Notes: generated by a model not told the origin, from the sequence alone. DNA of 64,000 nucleotides from JAQUOA01 sp037443785 (GCA_037443785.1 JBBINR010000009.1:1-64000), one strand, 5' to 3'. Counted from the stretch's first letter, positions 53,409 through 61,414 are shown. Numbers and translations: made by a program.

Positions 53409-53798
53409 ATGAAGCGTCTGGTTCTTGCTGTCATTGCTGCAATTTTGATTAATGGAATCTTGGCAACCGCCATTGATGAAGTTTTTCATGCCACCGGTGT
53501 TTATCCCCCGCATGGCACGCCGTATTTCGATACAGATTTATTTCTCTTGGCGCTGAGTTATCGCGTCATCATCACAATATTTGCCGCGTATATTACTGCA
53601 ATGATCGCAAGGGAAAAAGCAAAAACTGCACTGTGGTTTACGGGAATATTGGGTGCCGTTCTTTGGCTTGCAGGTACACTTGCCATGCGTGGCCTTGGTC
53701 CGATATGGTACGGCATTGTCGGAGCTGTTACCGCAATTCCATTGGTATTCTATGGCGGTAAATTGTATGAGCGTCGATTACAAAAAACGATACACTAA
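53409..53798 (+). CDS. Small four-helix membrane protein
   Basis: 129 residues. Four hydrophobic segments (about 3-22, 46-64, 72-91, 96-115) are visible, with a charged tail. I do not recognise the family. AAAGGAAAA precedes ATG 53409. It sits between a VOC gene and an SRPBCC gene with short gaps, so it is most likely co-transcribed with the ArsR operon. Confidence 0.7.
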   Translation: MKRLVLAVIAAILINGILATAIDEVFHATGVYPPHGTPYFDTDLFLLALSYRVIITIFAAYITAMIAREKAKTALWFTGILGAVLWLAGTLAMRGLGPIWYGIVGAVTAIPLVFYGGKLYERRLQKTIH

Positions 53799-53819
53799 AA
53801 TATTTCATATGAGGGAACT

Positions 53820-54248
53820 ATGGAAAATCAACCATTTGTCATGGAACGAACATTCAACGCGCCCGTTGAAAAGATCTGGAAAGCGATCACGGACAAGAAC
53901 GAAATGAAGCAATGGTATTTTGATCTCGCAGAATTCAAGCCGGTGATAGGATTTGAATTTCAATTCTACGGAGGTCCACCGGAAAAACAATATCTCCATC
54001 TTTGCAAAATCACCGAGGTGATTCCGCAAAAGAAATTGACGTACAGCTGGCGGTACGACGGCTACGCCGGTAATTCTTTTGTAACATTTGAGCTGTTCAC
54101 TGAAGGAAATAAGACTCGCGTGAAACTCACCCATGCCGGGCTTGAAACGTTCCCGAACGATGAACCGGCTCTTGCTGCAAAGAATTTTGCCGAAGGCTGG
54201 ACAGATATTATCGGCAGGTCGTTAAAGGAATATTTGGAGAAGAAATAA
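53820..54248 (+). CDS. SRPBCC (AHSA1-like) protein, last in the operon
   Basis: 142 residues with RTFNAPVEKIWKAITDKNEM at the start, the SRPBCC hallmark, and F-A-E-G-W-T-D-I-I-G-R-S-L near the end. It is similar in type to the protein at 51977 but shorter. GAGGGAACT precedes ATG 53820. A hairpin terminator follows. This is the fifth SRPBCC gene in the window. Confidence 0.9.
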   Translation: MENQPFVMERTFNAPVEKIWKAITDKNEMKQWYFDLAEFKPVIGFEFQFYGGPPEKQYLHLCKITEVIPQKKLTYSWRYDGYAGNSFVTFELFTEGNKTRVKLTHAGLETFPNDEPALAAKNFAEGWTDIIGRSLKEYLEKK

Positions 54249-54256
54249 CTGCAATT

Positions 54257-54300
54257 GCATCCCCGAAATTTCAAAGAATTTTGGGGATGCCTTTTATTGT
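54257..54300 (+). terminator. Intrinsic terminator after the SRPBCC operon
   Basis: GCATCCCC (54257-54264) pairs with GGGGATGC (54283-54290), and AAATT/AATTT adds to the stem inside. C-TTTT-ATT follows. It lies just past the + strand operon and within 4 bases of the end of the opposite-strand gene, so it separates convergent genes. Confidence 0.8.
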
Positions 54301-54986
54301 ATGTTTACCTTTAACAGTGAATACAATCGTGAGCGTCCTGTATGGGTTACAAGTAATTCTCGTGAGTTCTTCTTCTTTCTCACCCAATCTGCCTCTAACA
54401 TTTTGGAGAGGAACGCCGCACCCAAAGCACCTGCAAGATGTTTCTTTCGCTCACTCCAATCCAAACATTGTCTGGCAAAAACCCGGTTGCAATGTTTTAA
54501 CTTTTCTAAATCAATCCCGAGTTTATCAAAAAAACTTTCCCCTTCTGTTGTAAGTTTGTATTCATTGTTGAGGGAAATAAGAATATTGTTTTTCACCATA
54601 GATTCGGTCACAAGGACGCCGACCCTCCCCGCAAGATGATCATAACATGTTCTCGCATATTCTATACCTGCGCTAGAATTATTTTTTTGCAGCGATGCTT
54701 TTCCATCCAATGAAATTAAATTCGCAATTGATTCTATCGCATAGGCAACTTCTGGTTTCCCGATGGTGTAGTATCTGTGTCTTCCATGTTGTTCAACTCT
54801 TACCAAATCTGCCTTCATCAATTTCAACAAATGGTTGCTTGCAGACTGCGCTGAAATATTTGCACATAGGGCAAGTTCGCCGGCTGTATATGCCCTTCCA
54901 TCAAGCAAATTCCACAACATTGTGGCACGCGCAGGTTCGCCAATCAGTGAACTTAATTCCGAAAAACTTTTATTGAATTCCGCCAT
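54294..54986 (-). CDS. ArsR-like winged-helix regulator with C-terminal extension
   Basis: 230 residues. The N-terminal winged helix (about 8-85) has LIGEPARATMLWNLLDGRAY, the recognition helix ISAQSASNHLLKLMKADLVR and the wing Q-H-G-R-H-R-Y-Y. The remaining 140 residues contain several His and Cys (C-Y-D-H-L-A-G-R-V-G, K-H-C-N-R-V-F-A-R-Q-C), a form seen in regulators of the YczG/metal-responsive type, but the ligand is not known. ATG 54986 is used; the GTG 54995 is less likely. It is divergent from the OsmC gene. Confidence 0.9.
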   Translation of the reverse strand: MAEFNKSFSELSSLIGEPARATMLWNLLDGRAYTAGELALCANISAQSASNHLLKLMKADLVRVEQHGRHRYYTIGKPEVAYAIESIANLISLDGKASLQKNNSSAGIEYARTCYDHLAGRVGVLVTESMVKNNILISLNNEYKLTTEGESFFDKLGIDLEKLKHCNRVFARQCLDWSERKKHLAGALGAAFLSKMLEADWVRKKKNSRELLVTHTGRSRLYSLLKVNIQ

Positions 54987-55036
54987 ATAGTGCACTCTTT
55001 CTTTTTACGAAGATACTCAAATGTGAATTAGCATTG

Positions 55037-55052
55037 TTCATTTTCGAATGAA
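55037..55052. promoter_or_regulatory. Inverted repeat between the ArsR-like gene and osmC-type gene
   Basis: TTCATT (55037-55042), TTCG, AATGAA (55047-55052). It is in the 120-base divergent gap. The arms are short and AT-rich, so this is a tentative operator for the adjacent ArsR-like regulator. Confidence 0.35.
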
Positions 55053-55106
55053 ATAATGTTTCCGCATATCCACTATCTTTATGGAGAATGTAACTGAAAG
55101 GAAATT

Positions 55107-55571
55107 ATGATGAAACATACCGTAGAAATTTGTTGGAACAAAAAATCAGAGGAACGGTTTCTTGATAACAAGTACTCAAGGCTTCACACATGGTCATTTG
55201 ACGGCGGCACGATTGTGAATGCATCGTCGTCTCCCTTGGTTGTCCCTCTTCCACAGTCAAGTGAATCTGCCGTTGATCCTGAGGAAGCATATATTGCGTC
55301 GCTTGCAAGTTGTCACATGCTTTTTTTCTTGTCCATTGCTGCGAGCCAAAAATTTATTGTTGAACGATATGAAGACCGTACGGAGGGCATTCTTCAAAAA
55401 AACGACGAAGGACAATTGGCGATTACCGATGTCTATCTTTATCCTGTGGTTCAGTTTGGCGGTAACAATAAACCTACTCCCGGCCAGATCGCACAAGTAC
55501 ATGAAGCGGCGCATAAAAAATGTTTCCTTGCAGCGTCGGTGAAGACAACAATACATCTCACTATACAGTAA
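55107..55571 (+). CDS. OsmC-family peroxiredoxin-like protein
   Basis: 154 residues. OsmC/Ohr-type core with the two reactive cysteines in L-A-S-C-H-M-L-F-F-L (about 68-77) and A-A-H-K-K-C-F-L-A-A-S (about 134-144), plus SSPLVVPLPQSSESAVDPEE before them. Such proteins reduce organic or inorganic peroxides with a thiol donor. Divergent from an ArsR-like gene that may control it. GGAAATT precedes the start. Followed 14 bases later by the ACT-domain gene. Confidence 0.88.
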   Translation: MMKHTVEICWNKKSEERFLDNKYSRLHTWSFDGGTIVNASSSPLVVPLPQSSESAVDPEEAYIASLASCHMLFFLSIAASQKFIVERYEDRTEGILQKNDEGQLAITDVYLYPVVQFGGNNKPTPGQIAQVHEAAHKKCFLAASVKTTIHLTIQ

Positions 55572-55585
55572 AAGGAGTATCTATA

Positions 55586-55984
55586 ATGCAAGATCTTGCC
55601 ATAAAAATGAATCATCGCCCAGGCGCGCTCGCCTCATTGGGAGAAATACTCGGCAATGCGGGCGTGAGTATTGAAGGAGGCGGAGTTTTTGTGGTTGATG
55701 GAAAAGCGACGGCTCATTTTTTATTTGAGAATGCAGAAGCTGCCATGAACGTGTTGAAGCAGAATGGATTTTCAGTTTTTGAACCAAGAGATATTCTTAT
55801 TCAAAGGCTGAACCAGGATGAACCCGGACAATTAGGGAAAATAGCACGCATGATGGCTGCTGCTGGTGTTAACATCGAAGTAATGTACAGTGATCATCAG
55901 AATCAACTGATCTTGGTCGTTGATAACTATGAACAAGGAAAGATCGTTTCTGAACAATGGAAATTTCGACACGTAAAACCTTGA
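55586..55984 (+). CDS. Two-ACT-domain protein
   Basis: 132 residues with two ACT modules: MNHRPGALASLGEILGNAGV (about 8-27) and QDEPGQLGKIARMMAAAGVN (about 77-96). ACT domains bind amino acids or other small effectors and dimerise. The gene is stand-alone, with no enzyme domain. AAAGGAG precedes ATG 55586; the frame upstream to 55520 lies within the OsmC gene. Likely co-transcribed with it. Confidence 0.88.
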   Translation: MQDLAIKMNHRPGALASLGEILGNAGVSIEGGGVFVVDGKATAHFLFENAEAAMNVLKQNGFSVFEPRDILIQRLNQDEPGQLGKIARMMAAAGVNIEVMYSDHQNQLILVVDNYEQGKIVSEQWKFRHVKP

Positions 55985-55995
55985 TTCGTGATGCG

Positions 55996-56202
55996 CTACT
56001 TCAAAGCACTTATTTTCTTTTTTAACACATTCTTGTCAGTATCCGTTTTGGCAGTTTCAAACGCGTGTTCAAAATTTTCCTTGGCTCTAAGATTATCAAT
56101 CCCCGTATACAGATCTCCAAGCAAGGCAAAATAAAATTGGTTGTCGGTCAATTTCAATTTTTCCGCTTCACGAATGGCCTCGTTCTTCTTTTGAAAGGTC
56201 AA
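55996..56202 (-). pseudogene. Truncated 3' end of an ECF sigma-factor gene (duplicate)
   Basis: The 68-codon frame contains EAIREAEKLKLTDNQFYFAL, then LLGDLYTG, and ends like the C terminus of the complete sigma factor at 58162-59391 (EAIREAEKLKLTDNQFYFAL, LLGELHSG). The DNA is nearly identical over about 70 bases (56129-56195 against 58272-58338). The rest of the gene, including the DNA-binding regions, is absent. It is a remnant of a duplication. The Met start is not real: it lies within coding sequence of the parent. Confidence 0.85.
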
Positions 56203-56254
56203 AATTCGTCATGTAATATTATTTTAATGTGAAATTGAAACCAAGGAAATGATT

Positions 56255-56650
56255 CTAACAAGCGCATTTTATTTGTACTCCACCTTTCTTTGGTTTTGTT
56301 CCTTCGGTGGCGTAGCCGTCAAATTTCCACCATTCTATCCCGCCAATCAGTTCTTTTACATTGAAGCCAAGTTTTGCGAGCTTTAATGCTCCTTTCGTTG
56401 AAGCATTGCATCCGATTCCATCACAGTACGTTACGTAGAGAGAATTTTTATTGAGCTTTTTTACTGTTTCTTCATTCATCGTACGATGAGGGAAATTTAT
56501 GGCGCCGGGAATGTGTTCCTTTACAAAACCTTCGGACGTGCGGGCATCGATGACAACAATTTTTTCGCCGTTGTTTAATGCGTTGAAAAGATCTGCCGAA
56601 TCCATTTCGTAATTCAGCTTGTCTTCGTAGTGTTTAATTTGTTCATTCAT
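56255..56650 (-). CDS. Rhodanese-like sulfurtransferase
   Basis: 131 residues, one rhodanese domain. VVIDARTSEGFVKEHIPGAI (about 32-51) is the CH2A-like region. The active loop is YCDGIGCNAST, where the first Cys (about residue 76) is the likely catalytic one, and LAKLGFNVKELIGGIEWW ends the fold. The last residues, G-V-Q-I-K-C-A-C, carry two extra Cys. It lies 52 bases from the truncated sigma fragment, on the same strand. Probably moves sulfur or detoxifies cyanide or arsenate; unknown partner. Confidence 0.88.
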   Translation of the reverse strand: MNEQIKHYEDKLNYEMDSADLFNALNNGEKIVVIDARTSEGFVKEHIPGAINFPHRTMNEETVKKLNKNSLYVTYCDGIGCNASTKGALKLAKLGFNVKELIGGIEWWKFDGYATEGTKPKKGGVQIKCAC

Positions 56651-56740
56651 GGTGAACCCTTATATTGAATGGAAAATGTTACTGTTTAATTAACACACAC
56701 CAACATACTATCCGAAGGACTGATATAACAACGAAAAGAA

Positions 56741-56773
56741 TTCATTATCATTATGAGTTTTTTTCATTATCAT
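56741..56773. promoter_or_regulatory. Direct repeats TTCATTATCAT upstream of the LysR gene
   Basis: TTCATTATCAT occurs at 56741-56751 and at 56763-56773, with starts 22 bp apart (about two helical turns). The pair lies in the 170-base divergent space between the rhodanese and LysR genes. Such spacing fits a dimeric regulator, but the repeats are AT-rich, so chance is not excluded. Confidence 0.4.
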
Positions 56774-56820
56774 CGTTCACGCATTCATAGTATATTTTTT
56801 ACACAAGAAAGATTGAGGAA

Positions 56821-57708
56821 ATGGAAATCCGCCACTTGAAGTTGATCAAAGCTATCGTTGAAGAAGGAAGCATCACTAAGGCTATCAATAAATTGAACCT
56901 TACCCAATCGGCATTAAGCCACCAATTGAAGGAAGCTGAATATCAATTAGGCACAAAGGTGTTTCTTCGCGTCAATAAAAAATTAGTTCTGACGAAGGCA
57001 GGAGCAAAATTATACGAACTTGCCGGCGAAATTTTGGAAAAATTGTCTGATACCGAAGTGCAGATCAAAAAATTACTTTACGGCGAGTACGGTGAAATTA
57101 GAATAAGTACAGAATGTTATACGAGTTACCATTGGCTTCCGTCATTGATGCGCCAGTACCATTTGCTCTATCCAAATGTCGAGTTAAAAATTGTTATGGA
57201 AGCGACGCATCATCCATTGCAAAAGCTGCTGTCGGGAGACCTTGATGTAGCCATAACAAGCGACCCAATCAAGGACAGCAATATTACATACATTGAATTA
57301 TTTCAAGACGAGATGTTCGCGGTCGTGCCCGATTCTCACGAATGGACAAAGAAAAAATTTGTATCGGCGGAAGATTTTGCCGATCAGAATCTGATCGTGC
57401 ACTCACTGCCCCTGGAAACGGTTAGTGTTCATCAATTTGTGCTTGCGCCGGCAGGCGTAACACCAAAAAAGGTTACCGTCCTTCCCTTGACGGAAGCGGC
57501 AATAGAAATGGTGAAAGCAGAAATGGGAATTATGGTCATGGCGCAATGGGCTATGGAGCCGTATCTCCAAGCTGATTCGTTGAAAACAGTCAAGATCGGA
57601 CGCAAAGGGTTGAAACGAAATCACTACATTGCTATTTTAAAAAATAAACAGCTTCCTGAATACTTCACCAGATTCGTTGAATTTTTGCGGCGGGAGATTT
57701 CTCTTTGA
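56821..57708 (+). CDS. LysR-family transcriptional regulator
   Basis: 295 residues. The N-terminal helix-turn-helix region is EIRHLKLIKAIVEEGSITKA and LNLTQSALSHQLKEAEYQLG. A periplasmic-binding-like effector domain (about 92-290) follows. R-I-S-T-E-C-Y-T-S-Y-H-W-L is a MetR-like feature, since MetR also binds homocysteine near this point, but no met gene is present. It is divergent from the rhodanese gene; the stop shares a base with the GNAT start at 57708. Confidence 0.92.
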   Translation: MEIRHLKLIKAIVEEGSITKAINKLNLTQSALSHQLKEAEYQLGTKVFLRVNKKLVLTKAGAKLYELAGEILEKLSDTEVQIKKLLYGEYGEIRISTECYTSYHWLPSLMRQYHLLYPNVELKIVMEATHHPLQKLLSGDLDVAITSDPIKDSNITYIELFQDEMFAVVPDSHEWTKKKFVSAEDFADQNLIVHSLPLETVSVHQFVLAPAGVTPKKVTVLPLTEAAIEMVKAEMGIMVMAQWAMEPYLQADSLKTVKIGRKGLKRNHYIAILKNKQLPEYFTRFVEFLRREISL

Positions 57709-58157
57709 TGCAATACTCAATTCGTTTATGCGAAAAGAAAAACATTCCTCGCCTCATTGAATTGTGTGAACATCATGCTCGATATGAAGGGGCGCGATAT
57801 GAGGAAAAAAATAAGTGCGAGCAATTGCAGAAGTTGCTATTCGATCCATGCCCGCGTCTCCATTGCTGGATCGTTGAAGCGAATAACAAAATTATCGGTT
57901 ATGCCTCATACACATTCGATTATTCCACATGGGATGCCGCTTTATTTCTCCATTTAGACTGTTTATACCTCGAAGAGGGTTTCCGCGGATTTGGTATCGG
58001 CGAAGAGATCGTTCGACGATTGCGAATCGTTGCAAAAGAAAATGGGTGCGTGAATATCCAGTGGCAAACCCCCGCTTTTAACGACCGCGCGGTCAAATTT
58101 TATCAGCGAATCGGGGCTGCCGGCAAAGAAAAGATCAGATTTTCCCTCACACTGTGA
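57708..58157 (+). CDS. GNAT-family N-acetyltransferase
   Basis: 149 residues. The acetyl-CoA-binding motif A is LYLEEGFRGFGIGEEIVRRL (about 88-107) and the C-terminal NDRAVKFYQRIGA motif B (about 127-139) is complete. RLHCWIVEANNKIIGYASYT lies in the N-terminal part. Diamine-type SSAT relatives look similar, but substrate is uncertain. ATG 57708 overlaps the LysR stop (TGATG); TTG 57705 is an alternative. It ends 4 bases before the opposite-strand sigma gene. Confidence 0.9.
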   Translation: MQYSIRLCEKKNIPRLIELCEHHARYEGARYEEKNKCEQLQKLLFDPCPRLHCWIVEANNKIIGYASYTFDYSTWDAALFLHLDCLYLEEGFRGFGIGEEIVRRLRIVAKENGCVNIQWQTPAFNDRAVKFYQRIGAAGKEKIRFSLTL

Positions 58158-58161
58158 AATA

Positions 58162-59391
58162 TTAACGGAATGTGTCAATCTTTCTCTGAATTGCTTTTTT
58201 ATCATTTTCCGTTTTTGCAAGCAATTGGGCTTTGGTGAAATATTCCTTTGCTTTTTTATTATCACTGCCGGAATGCAATTCGCCAAGCAAAGCAAAATAA
58301 AATTGGTTGTCGGTCAATTTTAATTTTTCCGCTTCACGAATCGCTTCTTCTTTTGAATTTGCTTTCGATAGAGCATACGTTCGATTGAGTGCAGCAACAG
58401 GAGAATATTCTCTCTGCAATAATTGATTATATAATTGCAAAATATTCTCCCATTTTTCTTTTGTATCTTCTTTGTGTGTGTGCCAATAAGCAATGGCGGC
58501 CTCTAAATGATATTTCGAGAGTGTATTTCCTATTGCCGCGCGATGTAAATAATATCCTCCTCTGCTGATCAATTCTGCATTCCAGAGATTCACATTTTGA
58601 TCGTTGTATAAAATCAATTCTCCGTTTTGATCTATCCGCGCATCGAAGCGTGATGCATGAAAGCACATAAGCGCAAGCAGCGCATTCACCTGCGGTTTGT
58701 TCGTCTGTTCATTCTCAACAAGCATGGTGCAAAGACGCATGGCTTCAATGCAGAGATCCTTTCGCAGTGTCGTATTTTGACTTGTAGAATAATATCCTTC
58801 GCTGAACAACAGATAAATTGTTGTCAGCACTGTTTCTAATCGTTTATCGATTTCTCCAGGATTTGGAAATTCTATTTTAATTTTTTCTTCTCGTAGTTTT
58901 TCCTTTGCACGGAATAACCGCTTGTTGATTACTTCTTTCGTTGTCAGAAATGCATCGGCAATTTCTTCGATGCCGAATCCGCAGAGGATACGAAGCGATA
59001 ATCCAATTTGTGCTTCCAGCGGAATTGATGGATGACAAACGGCAAACATCATCTGCAACTGACTGTCGTTGATGTTGTGCAGCGAGAGATCGATTTCTTC
59101 TTCGTGAAATTCGAGGGAATCTTTTTTTACTTCTGAAGCAATCTTATTTTTAAAGACTGCATCGTGCTGCAGTAAATTTTTTGCCTTATTCTTTGCAACC
59201 GTGTACAGCCACGCCGTTGGATTTTTGGGAAGTCCTTCATATCCCCAGATTTGTGAAGCGGTAAGAAATGTTTCGCTGGCAATATCTTCAGCCGTTTCTA
59301 TTTGCTCGAAACCGAAACGCCTGACCAGAACGGAGACGATTTTTCTGTATTCCGTTCTGAAGAGATGGGGAAGAAGTTCGGTTTGGTTCAT
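58162..59391 (-). CDS. ECF sigma factor with C-terminal TPR extension (ECF42-like)
   Basis: 409 residues. The N-terminal sigma-70 region 2 (about 10-80) has FEQIETAEDIASETFLTA, and region 4 (about 110-175) contains LSLRILCGFGIEEIADAFLT and INKRLFRAKEKLRE. The C-terminal 220 residues are helical, TPR-like repeats (about 190-405). This arrangement, without an anti-sigma factor, is that of the ECF42 group; in that group genes for DGPF/YCII proteins are usual neighbours, as at 61433 and 62265 here. The last 68 residues recur, broken, at 55996. Signals and targets are unknown. Confidence 0.92.
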   Translation of the reverse strand: MNQTELLPHLFRTEYRKIVSVLVRRFGFEQIETAEDIASETFLTASQIWGYEGLPKNPTAWLYTVAKNKAKNLLQHDAVFKNKIASEVKKDSLEFHEEEIDLSLHNINDSQLQMMFAVCHPSIPLEAQIGLSLRILCGFGIEEIADAFLTTKEVINKRLFRAKEKLREEKIKIEFPNPGEIDKRLETVLTTIYLLFSEGYYSTSQNTTLRKDLCIEAMRLCTMLVENEQTNKPQVNALLALMCFHASRFDARIDQNGELILYNDQNVNLWNAELISRGGYYLHRAAIGNTLSKYHLEAAIAYWHTHKEDTKEKWENILQLYNQLLQREYSPVAALNRTYALSKANSKEEAIREAEKLKLTDNQFYFALLGELHSGSDNKKAKEYFTKAQLLAKTENDKKAIQRKIDTFR

Positions 59392-59695
59392 AAAATATGT
59401 TCGTGCAAAGTGAGTTACTATCTTATAATTTGACTAAGTTCTTTTCCCATCAAATGTCCCAATCTGTCAATTCCCTTCCATCTGAGAATCTGCTTTACAT
59501 ACTTTTCGATTTTTTACTCTTGGTTTGAACTTTTTTTGATCACTTTATAAATATAGGTTTTCAAGCATATCAAAAGAACCTGTTTTTCTAGGTATCTGTA
59601 AATCAGAAATAATTCAATGAATAACAATAAAAATATATTGATAAACAATAAATAATAAATTATATTGATTCTAACAATATATAGGAGGAATGTCA
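59392..59695. other. AT-rich gene-free stretch of 304 bases
   Basis: It lies between the divergent sigma-factor and DUF2975 genes. I find no gene in it. The right half is very AT-rich, with TATATTG reiterated near 59630-59680. A weak hairpin, AGGTT (59555-59559) with AACCT (59577-59581) followed by GTTTTTC, is visible but is not placed after a gene. The inverted repeat at 59661-59681 is listed separately. Confidence 0.5.
59661..59681. promoter_or_regulatory. Possible operator of the DUF2975/HTH pair
   Basis: TATATTG (59661-59667) and CAATATA (59675-59681) are perfect inverted repeats with a 7-base gap, immediately before AGGAGG and the start at 59696. The HTH gene encoded just downstream may bind here; this is inference from position. 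Confidence 0.4.
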
Positions 59696-60172
59696 ATGAA
59701 AAGAAGTTCAACAATATTTCTTCAGATAGTCATTGTCCTCATCGGCATTGGAGCTCTTGCTCTTCTGCTTTGGGAACCTCACATCGAGGGTCGGAATGCG
59801 CACGCAACTCTCTTTCAAATTTATTTCAATGATCCATTCCTGGCGTACGTGTACGTCGGATCCATTGCGTTCTTCGTTGCTCTTTATCAAGCATACAAAA
59901 TCTTGGGATTTGCCGGACGAAATAAAGTGTTCTCGCTGGAGGCAGTGAAAGCGTTACGGACTATAAAATATTGCGCGTTAACCATCATTACTTTTGTTGC
60001 AGGGGCAGAAATCTTTATTCTCCTTAGCAACAGCGATGATCGTGCGGGCGGAGTTGCAATGGGTATCCTGATCGCTTTCGGCTCAGTCATCATCGCTACC
60101 GCGGCGGCGGTGTTTGAACGGCTTTTAAAAAATGCAGTAGAGATAAAATCAGAAAATGATTTAACGGTATAA
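59696..60172 (+). CDS. DUF2975 membrane protein
   Basis: 158 residues with four helices (about 8-27, 48-68, 90-112, 119-143). Its layout, and the small HTH gene 12 bases downstream, match the DUF2975-YozG-type pair common in Firmicutes and Bacteroidota. Function is unknown. I chose ATG 59696, seven bases after AGGAGG; ATG 59690 is too close. It is the only + strand unit between the sigma gene and the DGPF block, which lie on the other strand. Confidence 0.85.
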   Translation: MKRSSTIFLQIVIVLIGIGALALLLWEPHIEGRNAHATLFQIYFNDPFLAYVYVGSIAFFVALYQAYKILGFAGRNKVFSLEAVKALRTIKYCALTIITFVAGAEIFILLSNSDDRAGGVAMGILIAFGSVIIATAAAVFERLLKNAVEIKSENDLTV

Positions 60173-60184
60173 AGGCGCCCAATA

Positions 60185-60400
60185 ATGTCAATCATAATAA
60201 ATATTGATGTAATGCTGGCGAAACGAAAAATGAGCGTTACCGAACTTTCGGAAAAGGTTGGAATAACAATGGCTAATCTTTCCATATTAAAAAACGAAAA
60301 AGCAAAAGCAATTCGTCTGTCAACATTGGAAGCAATCTGCAAAGCTTTGGATTGCCAACCCGGAGACATTTTGGAATACAAAAGCAACGACAATGCTTAA
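60185..60400 (+). CDS. YozG-like XRE-type HTH regulator
   Basis: 71 residues, nearly all one helix-turn-helix domain: LAKRKMSVTELSEKVGITMA, NLSILKNEKAKAIRLSTLEA and C-Q-P-G-D-I-L-E-Y. It follows the DUF2975 gene closely and is typical of that pair. The regulator probably controls its own small operon through the upstream palindrome. It ends 57 bases before the opposite-strand DUF4256 gene. Confidence 0.9.
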   Translation: MSIIINIDVMLAKRKMSVTELSEKVGITMANLSILKNEKAKAIRLSTLEAICKALDCQPGDILEYKSNDNA

Positions 60401-60457
60401 GCATTCATTGTTACAGACCAAATTATGAATGGCTTTGCGGAAATTTGAGATACAAAC

Positions 60458-61015
60458 TCAAACTCTTAATGAGCCGCGAAATCCTCTTACAGCATAGTAT
60501 GATTCTGCACCGTTGTGATATGTAAAGACGCGGTCATAGCGACGGTCGCAGAAGATGGCGCCGCTTAATTCTCTAATTGCATCAGGAGTTCGTACCCAGC
60601 TGGATGTTTTCAAATCGAATTCTCCAAGCTTTTGCAGCTGGCGGTATTCTTCTTCTGTTAAAATTTCAATGCCCATTGCCGCCGCCATATCAATCGCGCT
60701 ATTTTTCGGTTTATGTTCTTTTCGTGAATCGAGTGCTTCACGGTCGTAACAAAGACTTCTGCGGTCTTTGGGGCTTTCCTCTGAACAATCAAAAAAAATA
60801 TATTCACCTTTCTTTTTATCATACGCAACAACATCCGGTTCGCCGCCTGTCTTTTCCATTTCATTGAGCGACCATAATTTTTCAGAGCTGGCATCAAGTT
60901 GTGCTTGCACTTTTGACCATTCAAGACCTTTGTGGCGGTTCATATTTTTCTCAAAACGGATTTTCAAAGTTTTAAGAAGTTCTTCATGCTGTTTTGATGA
61001 CAATTCTTTTTTCAT
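60458..61015 (-). CDS. DUF4256 protein
   Basis: 185 residues. It contains DUF4256 signatures: H-K-G-L-E-W-S-K-V, LNEMEKTGGEPDVVAYDKKK (about 53-72), FFDCSEESPKDRRSLCYDRE, A-A-M-G-I-E-I-L-T and FCDRRYDRVFTYHNGAESYY near the C terminus. Function is unknown. It is last of a minus-strand series with DoxX, YCII, DUF1761 and YCII genes. DoxX lies 9 bases upstream, so an operon is likely. Confidence 0.88.
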   Translation of the reverse strand: MKKELSSKQHEELLKTLKIRFEKNMNRHKGLEWSKVQAQLDASSEKLWSLNEMEKTGGEPDVVAYDKKKGEYIFFDCSEESPKDRRSLCYDREALDSRKEHKPKNSAIDMAAAMGIEILTEEEYRQLQKLGEFDLKTSSWVRTPDAIRELSGAIFCDRRYDRVFTYHNGAESYYAVRGFRGSLRV

Positions 61016-61024
61016 ATACTTTAT

Positions 61025-61414
61025 TTATTGATGTCCGGAAATGATTTTTCTATTAGCAGGTCTGTAGTACCATGATAATCCGGTCAGAACAAGTAATAAC
61101 AAAGAGGGAAATAATTCAACCGCAGGATCACCGGCTGCAATATGCGAATACATTGCACCGGTCATGATAAAGAAAAATCCTGCATAGGCCCATTCTTTAA
61201 GTAAAGGAAATTTAGGGATAAGTACCGCTATAACTCCCAGCATTTTCCATGCTCCAAGTATTGTCAGCACATAGACGGGATAGCCCAAATGCGCAATCAT
61301 ATCCGGGCCTCCTTGCCCGTTGAATTTGAATAACTGCCCTAATCCGGTTGATACCATTCCCAATGCAAGCCAGAGGGTGGCAACCCAATAGATAATTTTA
61401 TTTCTCTTGCTCAT
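61025..61414 (-). CDS. DoxX-like membrane protein
   Basis: 129 residues with four helices. LALGMVSTGLGQLFKFNGQG has the first-helix hallmark, and HLGYPVYVLTILGAWKMLGV continues the fold. It is distinct from the DoxX at 28616, which is in a different operon. AAAGGGAAA precedes the start. It is placed between a YCII gene and DUF4256; the latter pair is often seen together in similar ECF-linked clusters. Confidence 0.85.
   Translation of the reverse strand: MSKRNKIIYWVATLWLALGMVSTGLGQLFKFNGQGGPDMIAHLGYPVYVLTILGAWKMLGVIAVLIPKFPLLKEWAYAGFFFIMTGAMYSHIAAGDPAVELFPSLLLLVLTGLSWYYRPANRKIISGHQ

Noticed and set aside
54281..54639. Overlapping + strand frames opposite the ArsR-like gene
   Set aside because: They are antisense to a clear winged-helix gene and begin at the terminator.
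59555..59588. Hairpin AGGTT/AACCT with T-run as a terminator
   Set aside because: The stem is only five bases and no gene ends before it on the + strand.
59696..60400. DUF2975/HTH pair as a toxin-antitoxin system
   Set aside because: The membrane protein is too large for a known toxin and the pair matches a described non-TA arrangement; no sign of toxicity.
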